64,000 nucleotides of DNA from Anodontia alba. Its lineage: Eukaryota; Mollusca; Bivalvia; Lucinida; Lucinidae. Positions within the stretch are counted from its first letter, which is position 1. The number at the start of each line of letters is the position of its first letter. The notes under the pieces were generated by a model, which worked only from the letters and a program-made list of their open reading frames with translations, did not search any database and had not been told where the DNA came from. The DNA lies in contig OZ024825.1 in NCBI GenBank assembly GCA_964016985.1, positions 39,741,557 through 39,805,556 of the forward strand, given 5' to 3'. The position numbers were made by a program, and so were the translations under genes. Positions 10,660 to 20,717 of this stretch are shown one piece after another.

Positions 10660-10868
10660 AATACACAGCATGCTGGGTAACTTTTCATCAGATGACAGTT
10701 TGAAATATCTTCCTTCTTTTTCCTAGAAAACAGGTTTTGACATTTTATGCAAATTGTATCCAACTGACACAATTAGACTGGAGTGTGAAAGCCTATTTTC
10801 TAGAAAAATAAAAAAATATTAAAGAATGTCATATGTTGAAATTTTCACCCAGAATGTTAAGAGTTAAC
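10660..10868. mobile_element. Family D MITE, diverged
   Basis: AGCATGCTGGGTAACTTTTC on the left and CACCCAGAATGTTAAGAGTTAA on the right. The core is GACATTTTATGCAAATTGTA with a damaged partner arm. Confidence 0.7.
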
Positions 10869-11002
10869 ACAATATTTCTACATACCTTTGAATAAAAAAA
10901 TGCAAAACAGTTTTAAGTTAATTCAGGACCACACTGTGTGTACGACTCAAACTTGAATATATATATTACCGTCAGATCTAAGGGACTTTGAAGATAGTAT
11001 TT

Positions 11003-11172
11003 AACCTATACCAGTCTCTAAGCTGATTCAGAAGGTGACAAATTGATATTTTTCTTATTTTTCCCAGAAAACAGAATCTGACATTTCAAATGTCAAACCC
11101 TGTTTTCTGGGAAAAGCAAACTATTTCATTATGTCATCTGCTGAAAATTCTACCCAGACTACTAAGCATTAA
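11003..11172. mobile_element. Family D MITE, short
   Basis: The core is collapsed: GACATTTCAAATGTC joins the arms directly with no GTCTCC loop. The right end CCCAGACTACTAAGCATTAA runs into the next D copy and shares its TTAA. Confidence 0.75.
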
Positions 11173-11375
11173 CGCTTAGCATGTTGGGTAAAAATTTCAG
11201 CAGACAAAATTTTGAAATATTTTTCTTATATTTCCTAGATGACAGGATTTGACATTTCATGCAAGGAGACAATATGCATGAAATGTCAGATCCTATATTC
11301 TGGAGGAAAAAAATATCACCAATTTGTCGTCTGCTGAATTTTCCCACAGCATGGTAAGTTTTAAAGTTAATCCAG
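11169..11375. mobile_element. Family D MITE, second of a head-to-tail pair
   Basis: It begins TTAACGCTTAGCATGTTGGG. Core arms are GACATTTCATGCAAGGAGAC and ATATGCATGAAATGTC. The right end CACAGCATGGTAAGTTTTAAAG is decayed. Confidence 0.75.
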
Positions 11376-11385
11376 GACCACACTG

Positions 11386-11795
11386 TGTACAACTCAAACT
11401 GAATAACTTTCTTATTTTTCTCACAACATAGGCTCTGATATTTCATACAAATTACAATTTGCATGAAGTGTCAGAACCTATTTTCTGGGAAAAATAAGAA
11501 ACATAATCCAGTTCTCATCTGCTGAATTCACCCAGGGCCCAGTTGTTCAAAGCTAACGATGTCGTTAGTTAACGATTCGTTAAAATTTACATCAAGTGAT
11601 ATGCAAATATGCTGAAATTTTTTGCTGAAAAAATGTGAGTAGCTTTTGCAGTGCAAAAGCTACTCACATTTTTTCAGCAAAAAATATCAGAAAACTGTAT
11701 ATTGAATCCGCTAAAACAGTTAACGAAATGACCCTTAACGAGCTCGTTAAGCTAACGACGCTTTGAACAAATGGACCCAGATTGTTAAGGTTAAC
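11386..11795. mobile_element. Family D MITE split by family N
   Basis: The left and central parts end GCTGAATTCACCCAG. After the N insertion the sequence resumes as CAGATTGTTAAGGTTAA, the normal D right end. Removing N restores an unbroken D right arm. Confidence 0.75.
11535..11778. mobile_element. Family N MITE with long central hairpin
   Basis: Ends are GGGCCCAGTTGTTCAAAGC and GCTTTGAACAAATGGACCC. The centre (about 11619-11685) is a perfect hairpin with 32-33 bp arms containing ATGTGAGTAGCTTTTGCA. Between ends and core are GTTAACGA-rich stretches that can also pair. A CAG or ACCCAG duplication could be the target site, but the border is ambiguous. Confidence 0.85.
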
Positions 11796-12188
11796 TTGCA
11801 GCATTTAAATATTAAAAGATATTTTTTCCATATATTCATTCTTTTCACTTATTTTTCATGAGAATAAGGCTTAACATTTTAAATAAAATATCCATGAATA
11901 TACACCAGCCCTGTTTTCAGTGATAAATGTCATTCATCAGGTGCATATTTCAAGGTTTAACAGCGTACAAAGTTTATTACAAGCAGACAACAAAATTTAT
12001 TTACCTTAAATGGACTGAATGGGAAGATTCGTATAATATTACCATACCAGATCTGTTATACAGGCAGTTTTCATGTTCAGTCAGCTGCAACATGCTGTGT
12101 CCCGATGTAGATTTCCATAAATATTGTCACCATACTTTTCATACATTTTTGTGTAGGTGTGATAAAATTGGCTAAATAAATTTTAGAT

Positions 12189-12378
12189 TTTAATGCTCAG
12201 CATGCTGGATAAAACTTTCAACAAACAACATTTTGAAATATTTTTTCATATTTTTCACAGAAAATAGACTTTGACATTTCATGCAAAATTTGCATGAAAT
12301 GTCAAAGGCTATTTTCTGAGAAAAATAATGTCAGTTTGCCATCTGCTGGATTAGCCCAGAGAGTGGCAAGGAGTAATT
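12189..12378. mobile_element. Family D MITE
   Basis: GCTCAGCATGCTGGATAAAA begins it and GCCCAGAGAGTGGCAAGGAG ends it. The core is collapsed: GACATTTCATGCAAAATTTGC joins TGCATGAAATGTC. Confidence 0.78.
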
Positions 12379-13261
12379 AATCTCAGATAGGTATGACTGA
12401 GTGGGTATAAGAAAAAGTTAATTTCTTTTAACCCCTCTTGAAAACTCCAAACTACATGTATATCAAACGGCGAGCCACAAGCTAAAATGTCCCTGTGGGA
12501 GGGGAGGGGTGGTGGTGGTTACTTCCTATATAAAGGAATATCGGGATTTGTCTCTAGTTTGCGGTTTATTTTCACCTCATCTTTGGGTTTAAAATTCGGG
12601 CTGATATATATTAATTGTTTTAGGTCCTATTTTCAGGGTTTCCAGCAGTATTTGGCAAAAATATGGGTAAAATTTGAAACTTAAGAGAATTTTGTCAAGA
12701 AAATTGGTACATATATGTTTGATAGTGTATCTGCCCTCGAGGTCTGCCCTATGAACATCTCCATAAGATTTGTGCATACTTGCAGAACTAAGTTGAAAGC
12801 ACTTTATTGCCTGACACCAGTTAAACAATCATCATATTTGAAAGCTGGAACATACTGAGTTTATAATGGCTTTGCCCAACAGAAGCCAAAATATTTTTTT
12901 CCAATTTTTAAGCATGTAAAGGCTGGAAACTGATAAAAAATTTGGCATGTTGATGAAAAATATTTTTTTTTTTAGGAATTTGACCTATTTAATTAAGGAA
13001 ACTTAGGGAGAACTAAAAAGTATACATATATATTATTTTTTTTTAATTTTCGGGGTGCTGGACCGCCTTTATTTTCATCATATCCGGTATTTGTTCCAGT
13101 CAGATCATGGTCTACTCCAGTGTATAAATGCATGTTCAGATGTAAGCGTGTGAATGGTTTGAATACTGTAGGTCATATGGAGCCAAATGTTTTTTGTTTT
13201 TTTTTGGTAGACCTAAAACTTAAATAAAAATATGAAATGATAGTATCCCACCATTATCATG
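12379..13261. other. Unassigned, no gene
   Basis: 12479-12840 has overlapping open frames of 65-79 codons on both strands with no motif, splice pattern or composition change that I can defend. Poly-T and poly-A tracts lie at 12960-13040. The array element at 13.26 kb may extend leftward into this stretch. Confidence 0.4.
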
Positions 13262-13801
13262 TCACAAGCAGATAACTCTGTCAAAAATTTACCGATGAGT
13301 AATCCCAAACCAGATCTCTACAATATCAATGCACGTATCAAATTTGATGAAAATCCATTGACATTTACTCAAGTTATTGTCCTGAAACTAAAATACAGAT
13401 GTGCTGCAGGCAGATAACTGACAAAAATTGACAAAATTTGCCCATCAGCAATCCCAAACCAGACCTCCACAATATCAATGCACATACCAAGTTTGGTGAA
13501 AATCAATTCCTGTTTACTAAAGTTATCATCTTGAAATGAAAATATGGATGTGTCATGGGCAGATAACTGTCAAAAAATTAACAAAATTTGCTCGTTAACA
13601 ATCCCAAACCAGATCTCCACAATAACAGTGCACACACTAAGTTTGGTAAAAATCCACTGATATTTACTCACGTTATCGTCCGGAATCGAAAATACAGATG
13701 GAGGGACAGACGAACAAGACAGATAGACAGACAGACCGACAGACATATGGACAACCAACCTGATACTATAATATCCCACTACTATCATGTGGTGGGGTAT
13801 A
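13262..13801 (+). mobile_element. Helentron/pearl-like element, three ~148 bp units
   Basis: Units start near CAGATAACT at 13262+, 13410 and 13557. Each contains CAATCCCAAACCAGATCTC and AAGTTTGGTGAAAATC. A GACAGACAGACC microsatellite follows at 13706-13750, then a terminal hairpin around 13765-13800 (CCCACTACTATCATGTGGTGGG), then TATAAAAA. A 5' end was not identified. Confidence 0.75.
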
Positions 13802-14259
13802 AAAATTGGTTAGACCATGAAATATCGGTCAGGATGTTAAAATGATATTGTGGTGTTCGAGTCCATGTATGAAAGAAAGCGTTTGATAACTGTAGGCCAT
13901 TAATATAGTTAATCAGAAATGGACCAGCTGAAGGCTGGAGTTGATATAAATGACAAAGTCCTGGGTCTATTGTTTGTTTAAGCCTGTCTCTTCCAATACT
14001 TAAGATAAATAGAGAGAAATCTAATAAAAAGAAATCTCATCTAGAATAGAACTAGACAGACTCAGATTCCACATTTTGATAATATTTCTTTATTAATAAA
14101 TCATATTTTCCAATCAAATGTCTGACAAAGCATTTATGTTATCTATTTCAATGTCTGAAACATGTTTATATATTATATTATGGTAAGTAATTTTCACTGT
14201 TAAAAAGTCTCAAATAATATAAAATCAGCGAAGAAAGCAGGCCAGTGTCATTTTATACT
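13802..14259. other. Unassigned, no gene
   Basis: AT-rich stretch with one B-like terminus (TGTCTCTTCCAATACTTAAG near 13985). Nothing else can be assigned. Confidence 0.4.
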
Positions 14260-14510
14260 TTAACCTTGAACCCTTAAAATACCAAGAAAACCTGCATCTG
14301 AAAATGGCTTCTGTTTATGTTGTCTGTTCTTTATGTTGTTCTTGCAAACTTTTTCAAACCTATTTTTGCATACAGGCAAACAGTGTGGACCCTGATCAGA
14401 CTGCTCCTAGAGGAGCAGTCTGATCAGGGTCTACACTGTTTGCAAAAATGACTTTTAAAATCACAAGCAGCATGACAAAGCAGACAATTGTTGCAGATGG
14501 CATTCTCAAA
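14260..14510. mobile_element. Family C2 MITE
   Basis: It begins TTAACCTTGAACCCTTAAAA. The core GTGTGGACCCTGATCAGACT pairs with AGTCTGATCAGGGTCTACAC around CCTCTAGG. Compared with the 18.4 and 49.8 kb copies it is in reverse orientation, and its right end is replaced by C-like sequence (14511-14620). Confidence 0.78.
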
Positions 14511-14620
14511 TAGGCAAACAATTCACAAGAAAAGTCTAGCCTTATTTTCTCCGAAAATTAAAAAATATATAATTTTAGAAGGTTGTCTACTGCTGTTGTG
14601 ACTGAATGCAGACAATTATT
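14511..14620. mobile_element. Family C right-half fragment
   Basis: CTTATTTTCTCCGAAAATTA and GTTGTCTACTGCTGTTGTGA match C right-side sequence. There is no left half. Confidence 0.5.
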
Positions 14621-14689
14621 AAACTTTAATAGATGAAATTTTGTTTCAGTTTCATAACACTCTGATGACCAGGCAAATGGACAATACAA

Positions 14690-14860
14690 TTAGTTTTTAG
14701 CACTATGGGCAAAATCAGCAGACAGCAAATGTCATATTTTTCCTCAAAACATTAGGGCTTGATATTTCAAGGAAATTGTCTCCTTAGGAGACAGTCTGCA
14801 TGCACTATCAATCATGCTTTTTTGAAAATAGGAATAAATAAATGTTTTCTCTTGCAAACA
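14690..14860. mobile_element. Family D MITE, diverged
   Basis: TTTTTAGCACTATGGGCAAA on the left, core AAATTGTCTCCTTAGGAGACA, and right-hand TTTTTTGAAAATAGGAATAA. The right end is not found. Confidence 0.65.
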
Positions 14861-14909
14861 CTTTAATCTAGCCAGTCAAAGGATAATAATACTTTCATGA
14901 GTTACCATG

Positions 14910-15116
14910 TTAACCCTTGCCATGCTGAATAAATCAAGATGCCATGCCCACTTCCAGTTTTCAGACAATCAGGTTACTTGATCCAGGTTGTTGATTTAAA
15001 TTCACATACTGAATGACAAACAGTGTAGATCCAGATCAGTTGGATTCTTCAACTGATCTGGATCTACACTGTTTGCAAAGCCTGGGTATATCCGGATTCA
15101 GCAGGACAAGGGTTAA
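14910..15116. mobile_element. Family A MITE
   Basis: It begins TTAACCCTTGCCATGCTGAA and ends CAGCAGGACAAGGGTTAA. The core AGATCAGTTGGATTCTTCAACTG is a shortened hairpin. Confidence 0.9.
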
Positions 15117-15407
15117 GGAGTTTAGTTGTCTGAATACTTAGAATAAATATGGTATGTGCAGCTGTTACTTTATGACTGCTCATTTAAACAGGACAAAATG
15201 TCTCCCAAGGCTGTGAAACAGATCATAAACATTAAACCAGTCTACTTTTTTTTACTGATTGCACGGAGGCAAAGAAAAACATAAAATTATCTGAAATGAC
15301 ACCCCGTAGTTGCTTATCACAGAAAAAAAAAAAGAAAAAAAAAAAAACAGAAAAGAAAGTGTCAGCTCCAACCAGCTCTGGACAATGTGAGTAAAATGCT
15401 GTATATC

Positions 15408-15592
15408 ATAGGTCCAGATTAGGTGCAGTTTTCAACCAAAAAATTCGTATTTCTCCATGAAAACCATAGGCTGTGTGTACTCATTAGAAGTGCCTCAGTG
15501 AGGCACTTCCAATGAGTACCCACAACCTGTGTTTTCATGGACAAATAAGAAAATATTTTCCTGATACCCACTTCTTTTCCTGATACCCACTT
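15408..15592. mobile_element. Family L palindromic MITE
   Basis: The core ACTCATTAGAAGTGCCTCAG pairs with TGAGGCACTTCCAATGAGT. The inner flank TTTCTCCATGAAAACCATAG is mirrored by TGTTTTCATGGACAAATAAG. Outer ends GGTCCAGATTAGGTG and TGATACCCACTTCT are worn. Confidence 0.8.
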
Positions 15593-15599
15593 CTAGGAT

Positions 15600-16040
15600 C
15601 ACGATTTTAGCAAATTTTGTAAACTTCACATCTCAGGATTCAGCATCAAGAGGACTTTTACCCTTTTTTACCATATATGGGCATTTTGGCCATGTTGGTC
15701 AACCGATCATGACCATTTTAGCATTCTTTTGTCCCCCCCATTCCAAAATGGTTCTTTTTCTGTGGAGATTGATCATTCATCATTTCTTCCCTTCCCTTGA
15801 TTTAAGAAGGGCAGTTGTCAGTTTCTGGCAAAAGAATGTGCACAAGGACTGGTTAACCTCTCAGAGGGATAAGCCTGTCCAGGAAAAGTATGGTTAGGTA
15901 AACTGACCGGCTCAACATGACCTTGATGGTTTGACTGGGCACTAAAACCTCAACTCAATCAATCAAAGTCCAAAGTTGCTCACAAGAAATTTGATAAAAA
16001 TTTGCCCAGTGGCTTCAAAGAAGTCATTTGTGTGTCAGCA
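15600..16040. mobile_element. Array-element core fragment split by SINE F
   Basis: ACCATATATGGGCATTTTGG, ATTTTAGCATTCTTTTGTCC on the left and GATAAAAATTTGCCCAGTGG, CTTCAAAGAAGTCATTTGTG on the right match the ~345 bp unit at 37.5-38.1 kb. SINE copy 5 sits between. Flanking TCCAAA on both sides could be the target duplication but is too short to prove it. Confidence 0.6.
15757..15966 (+). mobile_element. SINE F copy 5, 5'-truncated
   Basis: It starts at GGAGATTGATCATTCATCAT, runs through AGTTTCTGGCAAAAGAATGT, and ends TTGACTGGGCACTAAAACC plus TCAACTCAATCAATC. The head is missing. Confidence 0.87.
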
Positions 16041-16154
16041 CACTTGCATGTACTTGTAGGCTGAGCTGTGCAAGAAGAGAAATTATTAATGTGGTAGGTG
16101 ATTTTCTCACAGTGTATCTCAGGTGTATAGCTGAGAACATCCAGAGTCCCTGTT

Positions 16155-16346
16155 TGACGCTTAGCACTCTGGATAAAAATTTCAGCAGACGACATTTTAA
16201 AATATTTTTCCCAGAAAACGGGATTTAACATTTCATGCAAATCATCTCCAATGGAGACAATATGCATTAAATGTCAAATCCTGTTTCCTGGAAAAAGCAA
16301 GAAAAATGTAGTCTGCAGAAATTTTTCCCAGAGTGCTAAGCATTAA
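16155..16346. mobile_element. Family D MITE, first of a pair
   Basis: It begins GACGCTTAGCACTCTGGATA and ends CCCAGAGTGCTAAGCATTAA. The core is ACATTTCATGCAAATCATCT with partner ACAATATGCATTAAATGT. It shares TTAA (16343-16346) with the next D copy. Confidence 0.85.
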
Positions 16347-16565
16347 TGCTTTGCATGCTGAATGCAAACATTAGCAGACAATGTTTAAAATGTTCATTTT
16401 TATTTTTTTTTTCTCTGAAAACAGGACTTGGTTTTTCATCTGAATTGTCTCCACAGGAGACAATTCAGATGAAATGCTAAGTCCTATTTTTAGAGAAAAT
16501 AGAAGAATAAAACATTGTTCATTTTGTCATCTTCTAGTTGTGCCAGCAGCAGACAAAGGGTGAAG
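16343..16565. mobile_element. Family D variant, second of a pair
   Basis: It begins TTAATGCTTTGCATGCTGAA. The core TCATCTGAATTGTCTCCACA pairs with GGAGACAATTCAGATGA, a sequence change kept on both arms. Right end GCAGCAGACAAAGGGTGAAGG. Confidence 0.78.
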
Positions 16566-16771
16566 GCAACAGTACACCAACAATTAGCAATTGTTTGTCA
16601 GGAAGATAATGGCTTCCTTCTGGCAAATAATCTAACAAGTACTCTTTCACTTTAATTTTAGGGCTTGTTGGGAACTACATGTAGTTTGAGAAAACTGAAC
16701 TTTTGATCATTAAAATGTAATGTAGTTTACCTAAATATTCTGACATGGTAACTCAGTGCAATCATTGCTAT

Positions 16772-17012
16772 CCTACCCCTTAAAGTGCTTATCACAACTG
16801 CAGCACATGATAGGTGATTGGTGTGTGTGTGTGTGTATGTGTGTGTGTGTGGGGTGGGGGCTATATTTTTAAGAGAAAATAAGTCTTGACATTTCGTGTG
16901 AGTCATCTGCTAGGCAGAAGATTCACATGAAATGCCATCTTATTTCCTCTGAAAAGTAATAAAAAGAAATGTAGAATCTTGTCTGCTACAATTTTACTAA
17001 GTGCTTCACTGG
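16772..17012. mobile_element. Family C MITE with GT microsatellite
   Basis: It begins TACCCCTTAAAGTGCTTATC and ends TTTTACTAAGTGCTTCACTGG. The core GACATTTCGTGTGAGTCATC pairs with GATTCACATGAAATG. A (GT)n tract lies in the left arm at 16821-16852. Confidence 0.8.
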
Positions 17013-17478
17013 CTAAGATTGGAACCATTTCAGGTATGGATCTGAATGACAAACAGTACAGACCATAGACTGGCTCCAGTCTCCACTGACTAAATACTTG
17101 TTTTTAAATCCTGTTTAATACAGCCACTAAAATAAAACTATTATAATATCATAATTATAAAGGCTGATCATCATCAGCAGGAAAAGTTTAGTTTCATTTG
17201 ATTCTATAGATACAGATAATGCATTTTTATTTTTATTCTTTATTTTAATGGCATTGCTTAATTCAATAGATTAATGCTAGTCTATACAGACCAGTGCCAG
17301 TGTTTGAATTTGTGGAAGTCTTCTTGGAGACTGACCTGGGTCAACACTGTTTATTCAGGAATGTGTATCCAAACAAGGTAAAGTTAAATAGTTGAATAAC
17401 ATATCAGCTATCTTTCTTTAAACTGACTTATGTCTTTTTAAATATCACCATGGAATGTTCAAACATCCATCATGATAA
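17013..17478. other. Unassigned, decayed palindromes
   Basis: 17060-17110 and 17270-17350 carry eroded core-like phrases (ACAGTACAGACC, GACCTGGGTCAACACTG). No ends can be defined. Confidence 0.35.
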
Positions 17479-17685
17479 CAACCCAGATTCTGCTGAACCT
17501 AGACATGCCATCCCTTTACAAACACTGTAGATCCAGATCAGTTGGCTTCTGCCAACTGATCTGGATCTGTACTGTTTGTCATTTTATATGTGAATTTGTA
17601 TCAACAACCTGGATCAAGTAATCTGATTGTCTGACAATTAGAAGTGGGTGTTGCATCTTAATTTATTCAGCATGACAAGGGTTAA
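17479..17685. mobile_element. Family A MITE
   Basis: Left end ACAACCCAGATTCTGCTGAA is mutated. The right end TTCAGCATGACAAGGGTTAA is intact. Core GATCAGTTGGCTTCTGCCAACTGATC is a short hairpin. Confidence 0.85.
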
Positions 17686-17788
17686 CATGAATGTGAACTG
17701 TGAAGACCAAAATCAGTCTCACTCCAATATCGTCTCATCAGTCTCTGCTTGCAACAAAGCTCATAGAAGATCCAGTGTATTATGTGAA

Positions 17789-17985
17789 ATCATAGCTCCA
17801 GTTAGGGGCTTTTCACAACCAAAAATTGTTAATATTTTTCTTATTTGTCTACAAAAACATATGTTATGGTACTCATTAGAAGCACCTCACAGAGGTGCTT
17901 CTAATGAGTACCCACAACATATGTTTTCATGGATAAATAAGACAATGTTTTCCTGATAACCCCTCTCACCTAGAGGTTTCTGCAA
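17789..17985. mobile_element. Family L palindromic MITE
   Basis: The core ACTCATTAGAAGCACCTCAC pairs with GAGGTGCTTCTAATGAGT, and CAAAAACATATGTTATGG with CAACATATGTTTTCATGG. Left end TAGCTCCAGTTAGGGGC. The right end is worn. Confidence 0.85.
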
Positions 17986-18282
17986 TTTACTGATCCTGAT
18001 CAGACAGCAGAGTTGTGTAGGTTGATCCAAGTCTTTCATACATATTATATTTTGCTAACTGGCTGTTTTGCTTGTCACGACAAAATATTTCTGGTCCTAT
18101 ATGCAAGTGTGCTGGCAGGTCTACATCTTAAACGGTCCTATTAGTTAAATACTACTTGAGAAAACTAATTCGTGAATTCATCTAGTCAGATCTATTTAGA
18201 TGAAAGACACAGTTTTCTTCATCCATCATGTCCTTATATAGGCAAATACTTGAAATATACAGAACTTTTGTTCTTTTGAGAT
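17986..18282. other. No recognised feature
   Basis: Apart from a worn CTGATCAGACAGCAGAG phrase at 17995, nothing matches a family. No gene. Confidence 0.45.
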
Positions 18283-18381
18283 GGAGTTTTCTGCCCAGTC
18301 AACCCTGCTAAGGTAATATCAAGCCCACAAGGTATCCTATTCCCACTCTTCCTGGGCAGGCTTAGTCCTCTAAGCAGTTAA

Positions 18382-18618
18382 CCCTTAAAGCACCAATCAC
18401 AACAATTGCCGTCTGCTTTGTCATCTGCTTGTGATTTTAGAAGTCATTTTTGCAAACAGTGTGGACCCAGATCAGACCGCTCCTTTAGGAGCAGTCTGAT
18501 CAGGGTCCACACTGTTTGCCTGTATGCAAAAATAGGTTTGAAAAGTCTGCAAGAATATTCAGCAGACGACAAAAACAGACGATATTTTCAGATGCAGATT
18601 TTCTTGGCGTTTTAAGGG
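18382..18618. mobile_element. Family C2 MITE nested in SINE F
   Basis: TTAA at 18378-18381 and 18619-18622 is the target duplication. Ends CCCTTAAAGCACCAATC and TTGGCGTTTTAAGGG. The core GACCCAGATCAGACCGCTCC pairs with GGAGCAGTCTGATCAGGGTC. The 69-codon frame across it is not a gene. Confidence 0.92.
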
Positions 18619-18731
18619 TTAAACAGTACATATACATGTACTTTGTGCATGCACTTTTACCAGTAACTGACAACTACACTTCTTGAATCCACAGAAGGGG
18701 AGAATAACTGCAGAAATTATTTCACGATTAA

Positions 18732-18946
18732 CTCTTTCCCCACTAGTGGAGACTTTTGTTGTCTGCTGATAACCTTTGCAAGAGTTAGGACCCAGATCAG
18801 GCCCAACAAAACATCCTGCCTAATCTGGATCCAAACTGTTTGATACTCTGATAGTATTCCTGAAAGATGTTTTTGATAAAAAAAGTTGATAAAAAAAATT
18901 CCATAGCTGACAAAAAAGCATGCAAAATAACCCAGCATGCAAAGAG
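18732..18946. mobile_element. Family E MITE nested in SINE F
   Basis: TTAA at 18728-18731 and 18947-18950 flanks it. Ends CTCTTTCCCCACTAGTGG and CCCAGCATGCAAAGAG. Inner parts TTGTTGTCTGCTGATAACC and a damaged CCAGATCAGGCCC core. The two ends are not simple inverted copies beyond CTCTTT/AAAGAG, yet match the E copy at 28.9 kb in reverse. Confidence 0.9.
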
Positions 18947-19245
18947 TTAAACTCCATGAAAGTTACTTGGCCGAGCCGGGATTTGAGCTTGTGACCCCTG
19001 GATCTACAGACAGATGTGCAAGCCACTGTCCTATGGAGACCAGCTATCAACAGTTATATTACCTTATCCAGAACTATTATAAGACAATGAATGATATATA
19101 TGAATGAAATATAAAGGTGCATCAAAAAGATTTAGTTACACCTAAAGTATATGCAAACAATATGTCAAAAAATAACCTCTGGCGAATCCACCACAACCGA
19201 ATAAACATTTTAAAGAAATGTGTTTATCTTGAAAATAATACTAGT

Positions 19246-19453
19246 TTAAGGCTTAGTACTCTGGGAAAGATTTTTAGCAGACGACATTTTGAAATGTTTT
19301 TCTTATTTTTCCCAGAAAACAGGATTAGACATTTCATGCAAACTGTCTCCAATGGAGACAACTTGCATGAAATGTCAAATCCTATTTTTGGGATAAAATT
19401 AGGGAAAAAACTGTCAACTTGTCATACGAGCCCAGAGAGTGATAAAGGTTAAC
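19246..19453. mobile_element. Family D MITE
   Basis: AGGCTTAGTACTCTGGGAAA to CCCAGAGAGTGATAAAGGTTAA. Arms GACATTTCATGCAAACTGTC and GACAACTTGCATGAAATGTC around TCCAATGGA. One of the clearest D copies. Confidence 0.9.
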
Positions 19454-19659
19454 ATTCCCGCATCATTATGCATGAAATATCTGAGGGTGTAATGGATGGA
19501 TAATTATAGAGGTAATGGTCTTCTCAAATGCAAAGGATGATATCATGTTAACATTAAACAAATTCACTTTCAAATAAGGTCTTGTTCAAGTTTTTTTTTT
19601 CTGCTCTACACATAACAACAGATTTGAATTAACTCATTGTAGTAGGAAACCCTAAAAGA

Positions 19660-19722
19660 GTAATTGGCAAACAGTGCAGACCCAGAATGCAGCGTCAGAT
19701 CAGGGTCCCCACTGTTTGCACT
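19660..19722. mobile_element. Family B core fragment
   Basis: GGCAAACAGTGCAGACCCAG then GTCAGATCAGGGTCCCCACT and GTTTGC. Part of one hairpin arm is missing. No B outer ends. Confidence 0.6.
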
Positions 19723-20267
19723 TAGTTTAGCCATTTTTCTCTAGGAATATCTAAATCTCTCAGCCTGACGTTTTTTGTTTTTAGTTTTTTTTGGTCTCAC
19801 TTCTATCTGATCAAATAGGCTCCTGTGCCAACCACACAGACTCTACTTAAACAACTTCTAGTGATAAATGTACACAAATTGTAGACGTATCATTGCAAGT
19901 TGTCAAATATTTCCTGCAATGCCCACATTAATGCTGACGCTCTTCTCTAGGAGTTTTATGGTTTTTTTTTGTTTTTTTTTTTTCTTTTTTGTTAGCATGT
20001 GAAGCAAACACCAGTTTGCAACATAACTCCCTATCATATGATGGTGACGTGATCACAACTGTTCTGACAATAGTAAGCCAGTCCATTGATACAACACATG
20101 TGCAAGTATGAAATGAATCAGTTGAAAATGAGGGAAATAATGGGTGCTCAGGTAAGGGTACCCCTTCCAAAGACCCAGATCAGAAACTGTCTTAGCAGGA
20201 TAAGGGTTAACATTTACCACTCTCTGGTGTCTGAATGGATGTTAGGATGATAATAAGAGCCTGCTGT
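19723..20267. other. Unassigned, no gene
   Basis: A poly-T tract lies at 19962-19988. The minus-strand 80-codon frame over it is low complexity at its end and has no motif. ACTCCCTATCATATGATGG may be part of a decayed array unit. Confidence 0.4.
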
Positions 20268-20532
20268 TTTTGACTGAGTTGAAGTTTTATGGCCCAGTCA
20301 ACCCATTAGTGTTATGTTGAGCTGGTCAGTTTACCCAACCACACTTTTCCTGGGCAGGCTGTTAACCAGTATTTGTGCACATTCTTTTGCCAGAAACTGG
20401 CAACGGTCCTTCTTGAATCAGCGGAAGGGAAAGAATGACCATAGAAAGAATGTTGCCAGACCCAGCAGGGATCAAACCCATGACGTCCTGATCACCAATG
20501 GACACGCATCCTACTGAGCTACCGAAAGCCTG
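20268..20532 (-). mobile_element. SINE F copy 7
   Basis: The minus strand shows GTAGCTCAGTAGG near the head and a B-box-like region GGTTTGATCCC (20470s). An internal deletion removes the CTTAGTCCTCTAAGC stretch and part of the 20430-20460 region. No clear target duplication. Confidence 0.82.
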
Positions 20533-20717
20533 CTGTACCTGAGCAGTAGAGATGGAAAGGGGCATGTTAGTATTTCTTCTGTTTCTGTACTGTCATTCAC
20601 TGTTTCTCACATTCTCCTTTATTTCTCTCTTTCCTGTCATCTACTAGCTCCTCTATCCCTTAGTTCCCCTTCTCTGCGGGACAGAAAGACTTGCAAGGAT
20701 TGGATAAATATGATAGT

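Larger units (their letters stand above)
18283..19047 (-). mobile_element. SINE F copy 6 carrying two nested TTAA MITEs
   Basis: The SINE is in three pieces: 18283-18381, 18619-18731 and 18947-19047. The plus strand reads GCAG-TTAA, then C2, then TTAA-ACAGTA, and CACGA-TTAA, then E, then TTAA-ACTCCATGAAAG. Removing both inserts rebuilds the normal SINE order. The tRNA-like head (minus strand) keeps GGATTTGAGC-type B-box complement at about 18979. The SINE therefore predates both MITEs. Confidence 0.9.

Noticed and set aside
11619..11685. Candidate microRNA precursor
   Set aside because: The hairpin is far more perfect than a microRNA and recurs in two other N elements; it is a MITE core. Small-RNA data could still show processing.
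16821..16852. GT repeat as an independent feature
   Set aside because: It lies inside a family C arm and needs no separate explanation.
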